Shown in pieces: positions 1-8,580 of a stretch of DNA of 64,000 bases. The notes under the pieces were generated by a model. It did not search any database, was not told the DNA's origin, and saw only the letters and a list, made by a program, of their open reading frames with translations. A program made the translations under genes and the position numbers. Source of the stretch: Amaricoccus sp003258405 (lineage in GTDB: Bacteria > Pseudomonadota > Alphaproteobacteria > Rhodobacterales > Rhodobacteraceae); assembly GCF_043226085.1 (NCBI RefSeq), contig NZ_CP171225.1:3224001-3288000 (forward strand), in the 5' to 3' direction. Numbering within the stretch: position 1 is the stretch's first letter; each line of letters starts with the position of its first letter.

Positions 1-875
1 AGATCGAAAACCTGTGGGTCAGCCTCGTGCCCTATGTGGCCTCGGTCAACATCGGACCCTCGCGAACGAACTGGCTCGCGACCAACGATGAGGTGCTGAA
101 GAAGCCATCGAGGTTCGACCCCGAGGGCTGGCGCGGCTGCGTGATGGCGCGGGCCAATCCCTTCGATACGGACGACACGCCGCCCGCGACACAACCCTTC
201 ACCTCCTACCGCTATCCGAAGACAAGCGATACGGAAGACAACAACTATCCACCCGTGAAATCTGAAGCCACTGCTGACAATAATGCGCGCGGTCCGAACC
301 TGGCCTGTGGCGCGCCCATCATGGGCTTGACGGCCTCGAAGAGCGCGATCGACGGAGCGCTCGATGCGATGCTGGTTTCCGCGCGTGGCGGAACCACGAG
401 CAATCTCGGTCTTTCCTGGGGCTGGAGAACCCTTTCGCCCCGCTGGCGCGGCCTCTGGGGCGGGACAACCCCAGCGACCCATCCCCTCGATTACCACACC
501 GAGAACATGGAGAAGGTTGTCGTGATCCTCACGGATGGCGAGAACCAGTTTCACGACAACAACAAGATGTCAAACCCGCCTTACTCCGACTTTACAGCCT
601 ATGGCAGGCTGGACGATCTCGGTACTACCAACCCGAAGGAAGGCCGCAAGATCCTCGACAATCGCATGTCCGGCACCTGCACGGCGATGAAGAGTGCAGG
701 CATTCGGATCTACACGATAACTTTTGGCAGCGGCGTCGGCAGCTCGACACAGGCCCTCTTCAGCAGCTGCGCCACCGAACCCTCGATGTATTTCCATGCG
801 CCCTCCAACGAAGAGCTCAGGAGCGTCTTCCACACCATCGCCGGCGAGCTCGCCAATCTGCGGATCTACCAGTGA
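1..875 (+). CDS. TadG-like pilus assembly protein with von Willebrand A domain (5' partial)
   Basis: The reading frame is open from the left window edge, so the true start lies outside; about 291 C-terminal residues are visible. They contain the second half of a VWA fold: a central strand followed by the metal-site loop LTDGEN, then the strand IRIYTITFGSG. The closing segment (a Cys-containing loop, FHAPSNEEL, and a helix ending in ANLRIYQ) is typical of TadG-type pilus proteins. TadG proteins are membrane-anchored, VWA-bearing minor components of the Flp/Tad pilus; the N-terminal transmembrane anchor would be upstream of this window. The stop overlaps the start of the next tad gene by four bases (GTGA), so the two are translationally coupled. 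The assignment rests on family pattern and on the two TadE-like genes that follow. Confidence 0.85.
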   Translation, partial: IENLWVSLVPYVASVNIGPSRTNWLATNDEVLKKPSRFDPEGWRGCVMARANPFDTDDTPPATQPFTSYRYPKTSDTEDNNYPPVKSEATADNNARGPNLACGAPIMGLTASKSAIDGALDAMLVSARGGTTSNLGLSWGWRTLSPRWRGLWGGTTPATHPLDYHTENMEKVVVILTDGENQFHDNNKMSNPPYSDFTAYGRLDDLGTTNPKEGRKILDNRMSGTCTAMKSAGIRIYTITFGSGVGSSTQALFSSCATEPSMYFHAPSNEELRSVFHTIAGELANLRIYQ

Positions 876-1423
876 CGCGGGCGCGGCTCCTGCGCGACGA
901 AAGCGGCGCGGCAATCGTGGAAGCCGCGTTTGTCATTCCGGTCCTGCTGCTTCTCACCCTCGGTGCCATCGAGCTTTCCATCTCGATCTTTCTCGGCGCG
1001 AGCCTCGAATCCGCCGTCCTCCAGGCCTCGCGATCCGGCATCACCGGCAACACGACCGGCGGCGTCAGCCGCGAGGAGCGTATCCGCGACATCATCGAGG
1101 AAAACACCTACGGCTTTCTCGACATGGACAAGGTGAAGATCGAGACCCTCGTCTACAGCGACTTCGCCGATATCGGCAAGCCGGAGCCCTTCGAGGATGC
1201 CAACGGCAACGGCAGCTACGACATGGGCGAGGTCTTCAGCGATATCAACGGCAACGGCATGTGGGATCCTGACATGGGCGCTGCGGGGATGGGGGATACC
1301 GGCGATATCGTCCTTTACCGCGTCACCTACGACTGGGGCATCATCACCCCGCTCATCCAGGCCGTCCTCGGCAACAGCATGCGCCACGTCTCGTCCGTTG
1401 CCGTGCGAAACGAACCGTTCTGA
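872..1423 (+). CDS. TadE-like pseudopilin with EF-hand-like loops
   Basis: This 183-residue protein starts at GTG inside the stop of the preceding gene. Residues 10-20 read ESGAAIVEAAF and are followed by one hydrophobic helix (about 18-40), the hallmark of TadE/TadG pseudopilins processed at the inner membrane for the Flp/Tad pilus. The middle carries two acidic Asn/Gly loops at residues 109-120 (DANGNGSYDMGE) and 124-135 (DINGNGMWDPDM). The first fits the spacing of a calcium-binding EF-hand or dockerin loop, with D1, N3, N5, S7, D9 and E12; the second is less complete. Calcium binding is an inference. The next tad gene starts 8 bases after the stop, so the three genes form one operon. Confidence 0.85.
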   Translation: MTRARLLRDESGAAIVEAAFVIPVLLLLTLGAIELSISIFLGASLESAVLQASRSGITGNTTGGVSREERIRDIIEENTYGFLDMDKVKIETLVYSDFADIGKPEPFEDANGNGSYDMGEVFSDINGNGMWDPDMGAAGMGDTGDIVLYRVTYDWGIITPLIQAVLGNSMRHVSSVAVRNEPF

Positions 1424-1431
1424 GGGGCGCG

Positions 1432-1983
1432 ATGCGACAGAAGCTCAGAGATCTTTGGCAGGAGCGGCGCGGGGTCGTCGCGCTCGAATTCGCGCTCGTC
1501 CTGCCCATGCTCGTGCTTCTGCTCACCGGCGGCGTCGAATTCGGCCGGATGCTGCTCCTCTCCCAGAAATTGCAGAACGGAGCCTTCATCCTCGCCGATC
1601 TCGCCGCCCGCGAGGAACACCTGAGCGATGCCAAGCTCACGGCGATCTTTCCCGCGATCGCCTCGCTCATGGAGCCCTTCGAATTTGACACCAATGCGGT
1701 TGCGATCGTTTCGGGCGTGCAAGGCATCGGGGACGGGGATGCGGAGGTGAACTGGCAGCGCTCGGGCGGCGGCACGCTCGTCCATTCCAGCGCTGTCGGA
1801 GTTCCGGGCGGTGAGGCCGCGATCCCGGAAGCCCTCGTTCTTGCGGACAAGGAGACGGTCGTCGTCGCCGAGATCTTCTACGAATTCCAGCCGCTCTTCG
1901 AACTCGTGCTGGATCCGATGACGGTTCACAAGGTCGCCTATCTCAAGCCGCGCCTCGGCGTTCTGGATGCGCTCGAGCCATGA
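1432..1983 (+). CDS. TadE/TadG-like pseudopilin
   Basis: This 183-residue protein starts at ATG after a GAGGGG ribosome site that overlaps the previous stop. The N-terminus (RRGVVALEFALVLPMLVLLL, residues 12-31) has the TadE signature: a short basic stretch, a conserved Glu in the first turn of the helix, and one transmembrane helix. The periplasmic part has no recognisable enzymatic motif. It is the third visible gene of the Tad pilus operon; the next gene (coxG) lies 176 bases downstream and belongs to another pathway, so the tad operon probably ends here. TadE, TadF and TadG cannot be told apart safely for this copy. Confidence 0.82.
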   Translation: MRQKLRDLWQERRGVVALEFALVLPMLVLLLTGGVEFGRMLLLSQKLQNGAFILADLAAREEHLSDAKLTAIFPAIASLMEPFEFDTNAVAIVSGVQGIGDGDAEVNWQRSGGGTLVHSSAVGVPGGEAAIPEALVLADKETVVVAEIFYEFQPLFELVLDPMTVHKVAYLKPRLGVLDALEP

Positions 1984-2100
1984 GGCAGGGTGTGGCCTTC
2001 CACCCGGCGCCGCCAGCCGGTGGCGAAGACAGGACTTGTTCCGATGTGGCCCCCGTGCTTTTCATTCGGTCCGCGCGCGGCGCCCGTCTACATCTTAAGT

Positions 2101-2110
2101 CGCATATGCG
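2101..2110. promoter_or_regulatory. 10-bp palindrome upstream of coxG
   Basis: CGCATATGCG is a perfect 10-base palindrome 50 bases before the coxG start, inside the 176-base gap that separates the tad and cox operons. The position suits an operator, but a palindrome of this size can arise by chance and no regulator gene lies beside it. The rest of the gap holds no recognisable gene or clear sigma-70 promoter. Confidence 0.2.
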
Positions 2111-2159
2111 GCGCGTCGGGCCCGGGCGTAACCTTGTCCGAAACTGGGGAGGTAACTTC

Positions 2160-2699
2160 ATGAATTTAAGCGGTTCCCGTGTCATCGCCGCCGACCGTCA
2201 AACGGTCTGGGCGGCGCTGAACGATCCGGAGGTGCTGAAGGCCTGCATTCCGGGCTGTCAGGAAATGAACGGCTCGGTGGAAGAGGGCTACGAGGCCGTC
2301 GTCACCCAGAAGGTCGGGCCGGTGAAGGCGACCTTCAAGGGAGCCGTCGAGTTCTCCGATGTGGTCGAGAACGAGGGCTACGTCATCAGCGGCGAGGGCA
2401 AGGGCGGCGCGGCGGGTTTTGCCAAGGGCGGCGCCAAGGTCAACCTTTCGGATGCCGAGGGCGGCACCGAGCTCGCCTATGACGTCGAGGCCAAGGTGGG
2501 CGGCAAGCTCGCCCAGCTCGGCAGCCGCATCATCGACGGCTTCGCCAAGAAGATGGCCGACCAGTTCTTCGAGAATTTCCAGGCACAGGTGGAAGGTCCG
2601 CCGGAGCCTGCCGAAGCTGCCGCAGAGGCAGGAGACACGCAGGCGGCAGATGCGGAGCCCGCAAAGAAGAAGGGCTGGATCCGCCGCCTTATTGACTGA
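2160..2699 (+). CDS. coxG: CoxG-like SRPBCC protein of the CO dehydrogenase family cluster
   Basis: This 179-residue protein begins at ATG 2160, 7 bases after a GGGGAGG ribosome site; an in-frame upstream extension to 1980 is rejected because it lacks a site and homologous character. Residues 1-150 show the CoxG/SRPBCC pattern (SRVIAADRQTVWAALNDPEV, then LKACIPGC), a hydrophobic-cavity fold. CoxG proteins are accessory to Mo-Cu CO dehydrogenase and have been implicated in membrane association and in quinone or electron handling. The tail is Ala/Glu-rich and ends in a basic Trp-containing stretch (KKKGWIRRLID) that could touch the membrane, in place of a clear transmembrane helix. It is first in coxG-S-L-M, with short gaps, so the four genes are probably co-transcribed. 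Confidence 0.85.
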   Translation: MNLSGSRVIAADRQTVWAALNDPEVLKACIPGCQEMNGSVEEGYEAVVTQKVGPVKATFKGAVEFSDVVENEGYVISGEGKGGAAGFAKGGAKVNLSDAEGGTELAYDVEAKVGGKLAQLGSRIIDGFAKKMADQFFENFQAQVEGPPEPAEAAAEAGDTQAADAEPAKKKGWIRRLID

Positions 2700-2722
2700 C
2701 ACTGGCGACCAGGGAGGTGACC

Positions 2723-3211
2723 ATGCCAGAGATCGAAATGACCGTGAACGGAAAGCCGATGTCCGGCACCGTCGAGGGCCGCACACTGCTTTCCGACTTC
2801 CTGAGGGATATGCTCGGACTGACCGGCACGCACATCGGCTGCGACACGGCCCAATGTGGTGCCTGCACGGTGCACCTCGACGGTCGGCAGGTGAAATCCT
2901 GCAACGTCTTCGCGATGGATGCGGCGGGCGCGGAAGTGACCACCATCGAGGGCATGGCCAATGCCGATGGCTCGCTCGGGGCAATCCAGGCCGCGTTCCA
3001 GACCCATCACGGCCTCCAGTGCGGCTTCTGCACGCCGGGCATGGTGATGGCGGCCGCCGGCCTCCTGAAGGAGAATCCGGCTCCGACCGAGGCGGAGATC
3101 CGTGCCCATCTCGAGGGCAACATCTGCCGCTGCACGGGATACCACAATATCGTCAAGGCCATCCAGGCCGCGGCCGCGGAACTCGGCGCAAAGCCGATCG
3201 CCGCCGAATAA
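2723..3211 (+). CDS. coxS: Small [2Fe-2S] subunit of a molybdenum hydroxylase (CoxS-type)
   Basis: ATG 2723 is chosen over GTG 2717 because the AGGGAGG ribosome site (2711-2717) lies at proper spacing only from the ATG. The 162-residue product has two 2Fe-2S cluster motifs. The plant-type ferredoxin cluster uses C40, C45, C48 and C60 (GCDTAQCGAC). The second uses C100-x2-C103 (QCGFCTPGM) and C135-x-C137 (CRCTGY). This is the complete set for the small subunit of the xanthine oxidase/CO dehydrogenase family, which passes electrons from the molybdenum centre to FAD. It lies directly between coxG and coxL. The gene order S-L-M is that usually seen in form II clusters. Confidence 0.93.
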   Translation: MPEIEMTVNGKPMSGTVEGRTLLSDFLRDMLGLTGTHIGCDTAQCGACTVHLDGRQVKSCNVFAMDAAGAEVTTIEGMANADGSLGAIQAAFQTHHGLQCGFCTPGMVMAAAGLLKENPAPTEAEIRAHLEGNICRCTGYHNIVKAIQAAAAELGAKPIAAE

Positions 3212-3290
3212 CGCCACGCGGCGCCCTGCGGCCCCCGGAGGGGCCGGGACGGGCGGATTGCGCAGCACCGACGACAACAGGGAGAAAACA

Positions 3291-5678
3291 ATGCCCAAGG
3301 ACAGCGGCATCGGCGCCAGCTCCAAGCGGCGTGAGGACGTAAGGTTCCTCACCGGCAAGGGCCGGTATACCGCCGACATCAATCTTCGCGGACAGGTCTA
3401 TGTGGCCTTCGCCCGATCGACCGTGGCCCATGGCCGGATCAATTCCATCGACACCAGCGCCGCGGCGGAGATGCCCGGCGTGCTTGCCGTCTTCACCGGC
3501 GAGGATTTCGTCGAGATGGGATCGAACCCGGCGGGCTGGTACATCACCAGCCGCAACGGCGAGACCATGAAGGAGCCCAAGCGGCCGGTTCTCGCCCACG
3601 GCAAGGTCCGGCATGTCGGCGATGCCTATGCCGCGGTGGTGGCCGAAACGGTGGCTCAGGCCAAGGATGCCGTCGAGGCGATCGAGGCAGACATCGAGGA
3701 GCTCGATGCCGTGCTCGACATGGCTTCAGCGGTGGCCGACAACTCCAACCGCGTCCATGACGAAATCGACGACAACATCTGCTTCGACTGGGGCTGGATC
3801 GAGGACAACCGCGCCGCGGTCGATGCCGCCTTCGAGAGCGCCCCCCATGTGACGACGCTTGAGCTCATCAACAACCGTCTCTCGCCGAACCCGATGGAAC
3901 CCCGCGCCTCGCTCGCCGACTACAACACCGGCACCGAGGACTACACGCTCTACACCACGTCGCAGAACCCGCACCTTCACCGGCTCCTCATCAGCGCCTT
4001 CGTGATGGGCATCCCCGAGCACAAGCTCACGGTAATTGCGCCCGATGTCGGCGGCGGCTTCGGATCCAAGATCTATCATTACGGCGAGGAGGCCGTCGTG
4101 CTCGCCGCAGCGCGGAAGCTCGGCCGTCCGGTGAAGTGGGTCTGCGACCGCTCGGAAGCCTTCGTGTCCGACGCCCATGGCCGCGACCACGTCACGAAGA
4201 TCGAACTCGCGACCGACAAGGAAGGCAACTTCCTCGCGATGCGCACCGAGACGCTCGCCAATCTCGGGGCCTATCTCTCGAACTTCTCCACCGCGACGCC
4301 GACCTTCCTGCATGGCACGCTGATGGCCGGCCCCTACAAGACGCCGCTCGTCTATGTGAACGTGAAGGGCGTCTTCACCAACACGGTGCCGGTCGATGCC
4401 TACCGCGGCGCGGGGCGGCCGGAAGCAACCTACCAGATCGAGCGCGTGATCGACAAATGCGCCCGTGAGCTCGGAATCGACCAGATCGAGATCCGGCGCA
4501 AGAACTTCATCTCGCCGGATGCCTTCCCCTACACGACGCCGGTTGGCCTCGTCTACGACACCGGCAACTACGGTGCGACGCTCGACAAGATGATCGAGCT
4601 CGGCGACACCGCAGGCTTCGAGAGCCGGCGTGCCGAAAGTTCGGCGAAGGGCAAGCTCCGCGGCATCGGCTACTCCACCTGGATCGAGGCCTGCGGCATC
4701 GCGCCCTCGCATCTGGTGGGCCAGCTCGGCGCCCGCGTCGGCCTCTATGATGCCGCCACCGTCCGTGTGAACGCGACAGGCAACATCTCGGTGCTGACCG
4801 GTGCCCACAGCCACGGCCAGGGTCACGAGACGGTCTTTGCTCAGGTGGTCTCCGACATGCTTGGCATCCCGGAGGCAAGCATCGAGATCGTCCATGGCGA
4901 TACCTCGAAGATCCCCTTCGGCATGGGCAGCTACGGCTCGCGCTCGCTTGCGGTTTGCGGCACGGCGATCGTGAAGGCGACCGACAAGATCATCGCCAAG
5001 TGCAAGAAGATCGCCGCGCATCAGATGGAGGCCTCCGAAAGCGACATCGTCTTCGAGAACGGCAACTTCACCGTGGCGGGGACGGACAAGTCCAAGAGCT
5101 TCGGCGACATCGCCCTCTCGGCCTATGTGCCGCACAACTACCCGCTCGACGAGCTCGAGCCGGGTCTCGAGGAGAGCGCCTTCTACGATCCGGCGAACTT
5201 CACCTATCCCGCCGGCGCCTATGCCTGCGAGGTGGAAGTCGATCCCGGCACCGGCAAGGTCGATGTGGTGGCCTTCACCGCCGCCGATGATTTCGGCAAC
5301 GTCATCAACCCGATGATCGTCGAGGGCCAGGTCCATGGCGGCGTGGTTCAGGGCATCGGGCAGGCGCTGTTCGAGGTCGTCGTCCACAATGACGAGGGCC
5401 AGAACCTGACCGGTTCCTACATGGACTACGCGATGCCGCGGTCCAACGATGTCCCGCTGCTTGTCGTGGATCATTCCTGTCAGACCCCCTGCACCCACAA
5501 TCCGCTGGGCGTGAAGGGCTGTGGCGAGGCGGGCGCGATCGGCACCCCGCCTGCGGTCGTCAATGCGGTGATCGACGCGCTCCAGGCGGGCGGATACGAC
5601 ATCGCTCATATCGACATGCCGCTCACGCCCTCGAAGGTCTGGGCGGCGATGGCCGGCGCGCAGCAGGCAGCGGAATAG
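3291..5678 (+). CDS. coxL: Large molybdopterin-binding subunit, form II CoxL type
   Basis: This 795-residue protein starts at ATG 3291, shortly after a GGGAG ribosome site. It is the molybdopterin-cytosine-dinucleotide subunit of a xanthine-oxidase-family hydroxylase. The active-site loop at residues 370-376 reads AYRGAGR; form I CO dehydrogenases instead carry AYRCSFR, whose Cys holds copper. This protein is therefore form II, for which CO oxidation is doubtful and the physiological substrate unknown. The catalytic Glu lies in GCGEAGAIG (E746). The GGGFGSK loop, which contacts the molybdenum cofactor, is also present. Gene order coxG-S-L-M agrees with form II. No CoxD/E/F maturation genes or XdhC-like protein are seen nearby. 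Confidence 0.92.
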   Translation: MPKDSGIGASSKRREDVRFLTGKGRYTADINLRGQVYVAFARSTVAHGRINSIDTSAAAEMPGVLAVFTGEDFVEMGSNPAGWYITSRNGETMKEPKRPVLAHGKVRHVGDAYAAVVAETVAQAKDAVEAIEADIEELDAVLDMASAVADNSNRVHDEIDDNICFDWGWIEDNRAAVDAAFESAPHVTTLELINNRLSPNPMEPRASLADYNTGTEDYTLYTTSQNPHLHRLLISAFVMGIPEHKLTVIAPDVGGGFGSKIYHYGEEAVVLAAARKLGRPVKWVCDRSEAFVSDAHGRDHVTKIELATDKEGNFLAMRTETLANLGAYLSNFSTATPTFLHGTLMAGPYKTPLVYVNVKGVFTNTVPVDAYRGAGRPEATYQIERVIDKCARELGIDQIEIRRKNFISPDAFPYTTPVGLVYDTGNYGATLDKMIELGDTAGFESRRAESSAKGKLRGIGYSTWIEACGIAPSHLVGQLGARVGLYDAATVRVNATGNISVLTGAHSHGQGHETVFAQVVSDMLGIPEASIEIVHGDTSKIPFGMGSYGSRSLAVCGTAIVKATDKIIAKCKKIAAHQMEASESDIVFENGNFTVAGTDKSKSFGDIALSAYVPHNYPLDELEPGLEESAFYDPANFTYPAGAYACEVEVDPGTGKVDVVAFTAADDFGNVINPMIVEGQVHGGVVQGIGQALFEVVVHNDEGQNLTGSYMDYAMPRSNDVPLLVVDHSCQTPCTHNPLGVKGCGEAGAIGTPPAVVNAVIDALQAGGYDIAHIDMPLTPSKVWAAMAGAQQAAE

Positions 5679-5705
5679 GCCGGGCGGAACGGAAGGAAAC
5701 GAACC

Positions 5706-6497
5706 ATGTATGCTTTTGATTTCGTGAAGCCCTCGACGCTCGACGAAGCGCTCTCCGCGCTTGCCGAGGACGAGGCCCAGGCAATCAGCGGCGGCCAGAC
5801 GCTCATCCCGACCCTGAAACAGCGGCTCGCCATGCCCTCGAAGCTCGTAAGCCTCACCGGCATTGCCGAGCTCAAGGGCGTGAAAACCGAAGGGAACACG
5901 CTCACCATTGCCGGTGCCACGACGCACGCGGTGGTGGCGAAGGAGGCGGCTGAGGCCTATCCCGCGCTTGCCTCGCTCGCGGGTCGTATCGGCGATCCCT
6001 CCGTCCGCGCGCTCGGCACGATCGGCGGAAGCCTCGCCAACAACGACCCCTCCGCCTGCTATCCGGCGGCGGCGCTGGCTTCTGGGGCGACGATCGTGAC
6101 CAACACGCGCGAGATCCCGGCCGACGACTACTTCCAGGGCCTCTTCACCACGGCGCTCGACGAGGGCGAGATCGTCACGGGCGTGAAGTTCCCGATCCCC
6201 GAAAAGGCGCACTATCAGAAGTTCATTCAGCCTGCCTCGCGCTTCCCGCTCACCGCCGTCTTCGTCGCGAAGTATTCCTCCGGGGTGCGTGTCGCGGTGA
6301 CCGGTGCCTCGGAAGACGGCGTCTTCCGCTGGAGCGAGGGGGAAGAGGCGCTGGGCGCGAACTTCTCGCCCGATGCGGTCTCCGGCCTCAGCGTCGATCC
6401 CGACGGCATGATGGCGGACATGCACGGCACCGCGGAATACCGCGCGCACCTCGTGAAGGTGCTGACCGCGCGCGCCGTCGCCGCCGCCAACGGCTGA
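5706..6497 (+). CDS. coxM: FAD-binding medium subunit (CoxM type)
   Basis: This 263-residue flavoprotein subunit starts at ATG 5706 after a GGAAGG-like ribosome site. The two FAD pyrophosphate-binding segments of the family are present: AISGGQTLIPTLKQR (residues about 28-42) and TIGGSLANNDPSA (about 106-118). It accepts electrons from the 2Fe-2S subunit and hands them to the external acceptor. The length is close to that of other CoxM proteins (about 260-290). It is the last gene of the cluster: a hairpin terminator follows about 20 bases after the stop. The opposite strand holds a very long open frame over coxL and coxM that is an artefact of codon bias. Confidence 0.92.
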   Translation: MYAFDFVKPSTLDEALSALAEDEAQAISGGQTLIPTLKQRLAMPSKLVSLTGIAELKGVKTEGNTLTIAGATTHAVVAKEAAEAYPALASLAGRIGDPSVRALGTIGGSLANNDPSACYPAAALASGATIVTNTREIPADDYFQGLFTTALDEGEIVTGVKFPIPEKAHYQKFIQPASRFPLTAVFVAKYSSGVRVAVTGASEDGVFRWSEGEEALGANFSPDAVSGLSVDPDGMMADMHGTAEYRAHLVKVLTARAVAAANG

Positions 6498-6518
6498 GTA
6501 GCGGCCCGATCTGACGGG

Positions 6519-6545
6519 GGCCCTCCGGGAAACCGGGGGGCCTTT
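6519..6545 (+). terminator. Rho-independent terminator of the cox operon
   Basis: GGCCCTCCGG (6519-6528) and CCGGGGGGCC (6533-6542) form a 10-bp stem with one G-U pair around a GAAA loop, followed by TTT. It lies 21 bases after the coxM stop. Confidence 0.75.
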
Positions 6546-6622
6546 GCCGTTTCGGATTAATCACCTGTTAGGCTTGCTCGTCTCAAGATCCCGGGAAATC
6601 CAGATAGTGGAGTACCCCGTCG

Positions 6623-7366
6623 ATGAGTTTTTCCGCCTTCGAACCCGGCAGCGTTTCGCTCGGAAGCCTGCGCCGCCAGTGCCTCTTCGCCGTGACCATC
6701 CTCCTCGTCGAAGACAGCCGCAGCGCGTCGGAGGCCATCCGGCTCTTCGCCGCCGAGAGCGGAGCGCGGGTGCGCCGGGCCGACAGCCTGCACGCGGCAA
6801 GCCGCCATCTGGCGATCTATCGCCCCAATGTCGTGATCGTTGATCTCGGCCTGCCGGACGGCGATGGCATGGCGCTCATCAGCCATCTCGCCTCGGCCTC
6901 GACCCCGATCCACGGCATCGTTGCCATGAGCGGGCATGACCGCTCCGCCTGGCAGGAGGCGGCGCTCGCCGGGGGCGCATCGGCCTGCCTCGAGAAGCCG
7001 ATCCCGAGCCTTGCCGCCTTCCAGGAATGCATCCTGAGCGTGCTGCCCGATGCCACCACCCGCCGCGGGCCGGATGCGCAGCGCCAGCTCGACCTGACCG
7101 ACCGGGCCTCCGTCCGGGCGGCCTTCGCCGAGGATCTCCAGCGTGCGAAATGCCTGCTGGAAGAGGGTATCCGGATCGAGGATGCCGATACCGTCGCCTA
7201 CTGCGCCCAGTTCGTCCATTCGATCGGCGAGATGCTGGGCGATGCGCCGCTCGAGACGGCGGCCCATGCGGCATCGGAATCCGCCGCGGCGGCCCAGGCG
7301 CTACTCGATCTGCTGACCCGACGCGTCTCGGGCAGCCGCAATTCCGCAATCCGCGGCGTCGCCTGA
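6623..7366 (+). CDS. Response-regulator receiver protein with Hpt-like C-terminus
   Basis: This 247-residue protein starts at ATG 6623 (GGAG 10 bases upstream); GTG 6692 would also leave an intact domain but has no ribosome site. Residues 24-140 are a receiver domain: the acidic pair in VED (E30, D31), the phospho-acceptor D74 in VIVDLGLPDGDG, and K125 in LEKPIPS. There is no DNA-binding or GGDEF output domain. Residues 160-235 are helical and contain VHSIGEMLGDAPL, with H199 in a context that recalls a degenerate histidine phosphotransfer motif. A REC-Hpt relay role is possible but unproven. The gene stands alone, downstream of the cox terminator. Confidence 0.8.
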   Translation: MSFSAFEPGSVSLGSLRRQCLFAVTILLVEDSRSASEAIRLFAAESGARVRRADSLHAASRHLAIYRPNVVIVDLGLPDGDGMALISHLASASTPIHGIVAMSGHDRSAWQEAALAGGASACLEKPIPSLAAFQECILSVLPDATTRRGPDAQRQLDLTDRASVRAAFAEDLQRAKCLLEEGIRIEDADTVAYCAQFVHSIGEMLGDAPLETAAHAASESAAAAQALLDLLTRRVSGSRNSAIRGVA

Positions 7367-7451
7367 GCACACGCGCCTTCACGATGGCTTGACCACGGCT
7401 GTTTCCACCGGTCCGGCGCGATAGACTTCCCGTAAAACGGGAGGCAAGACC

Positions 7452-8570
7452 ATGAAGACACACGCCATTCTCATGCTCGGCGCACTGCTCTCTCTCGGGA
7501 GCGTTTCGGCGCGGGCTGAAATCTTCGAGACATCCGCAGGTTCGATCGAGGTCGCCCGGAAGATCGAGGGGCTCGATACGCCCTGGGCACTCGGCTTCCT
7601 TCCCGATGGCAGCGTGCTGGTGACCGAACGCGGCGGGCGGCTCCTCCTCGTGCGGGGTGGGCAGGCGCAGGCCATCACGGGCGTGCCCGGGGTCTGGGCC
7701 GAAGGGCAGGGCGGGCTGCTCGATGTGGTGGTTGCCCGCGACTTCGCGACAAGCGGCGAGATCTTCCTTACCTATGCCGAGCCCGCAGGCCGGGGCGCGG
7801 CGACGGCCCTCGCGCGCGCGCATCTCGAGCCCGATGCCGCGCGCCTCACCGGGCTCCGCGTGATCTTCCGCCAGGGCGACCCGACCACGAGCGGGCGGCA
7901 TTTCGGCAGCCGGGTTGTCGAGGCCCCGGACGGCACGCTCTATCTCACACTCGGCGAGCGCGGCGAACGCGACAGCGCGCAGGACCCGTCGAGCTTTCGG
8001 GGCAAGGTGGTGCGCCTCAATCGGGATGGCAGCGCCGCTTCCGGCAATCCGTTCGCGGGCGGCACGGGCGATGGCGCGCCGGAGGTCTGGTCCTATGGCC
8101 ATCGCAACCCGCAGGGCGCTGCGCTCGCCCCCGATGGCGCGCTTCTCACCGTCGAGCATGGCGCGCGGGGCGGCGACGAGATCAATCGCCCCGCCGCCGG
8201 CGGCAACTACGGCTGGCCCGAGATCAGCTATGGCCGCGAATATTCCGGCGGCCGCATCGGAGAGGGCACCTCCGCGCCGGGCATGGAGCAGCCACTCTTC
8301 TACTGGGATCCCTCGATTGCGCCGTCCGGCATGGCGGTCTACTCCGGCCGCCTCTGGCCGGAATGGCGCGGCGATGTCTTCACCGGCTCGCTGAAGTTCG
8401 ACTTCCTCTCGCGCCTTGAGGGCGGGCCCGAGGGCTACGCCGAGCGCGAGCGTCTGTTCGAAGGGGCCTTCCCACGCATCCGCGATGTGCGCGAGGCCCC
8501 GGACGGGTCGATCTGGTTCCTGTCCGAAGCGGACGGCGCGGCGTTCCGGATGGTGCCCGCGCCGGACTGA
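7452..8570 (+). CDS. PQQ-dependent aldose sugar dehydrogenase (YliI/Asd family)
   Basis: This 372-residue protein has a signal peptide of about 23 residues ending ARA, so it is exported to the periplasm. The mature part has the soluble glucose dehydrogenase/aldose dehydrogenase beta-propeller pattern: LDTPWALGFLPDG, a GQGGLLDV segment, a calcium-site-like run around GERGERDSAQDP, and YGHRNPQGAALAP followed by HGARGGDEIN and GGNYGWP. Members oxidise aldoses to lactones with pyrroloquinoline quinone and feed the respiratory chain; the exact sugar cannot be read from sequence. Whether the cell makes PQQ is not shown here. The gene converges with the GlxA-type regulator, with only 10 bases between their stops. 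Confidence 0.88.
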   Translation: MKTHAILMLGALLSLGSVSARAEIFETSAGSIEVARKIEGLDTPWALGFLPDGSVLVTERGGRLLLVRGGQAQAITGVPGVWAEGQGGLLDVVVARDFATSGEIFLTYAEPAGRGAATALARAHLEPDAARLTGLRVIFRQGDPTTSGRHFGSRVVEAPDGTLYLTLGERGERDSAQDPSSFRGKVVRLNRDGSAASGNPFAGGTGDGAPEVWSYGHRNPQGAALAPDGALLTVEHGARGGDEINRPAAGGNYGWPEISYGREYSGGRIGEGTSAPGMEQPLFYWDPSIAPSGMAVYSGRLWPEWRGDVFTGSLKFDFLSRLEGGPEGYAERERLFEGAFPRIRDVREAPDGSIWFLSEADGAAFRMVPAPD

Positions 8571-8580
8571 GGCGCCGGGC

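Noticed and set aside
3726..6449. 907-codon open frame on the minus strand opposite coxL and coxM
   Set aside because: It is a mirror of G/C-biased codons of two clearly recognisable enzymes, has no family motif and no ribosome site.
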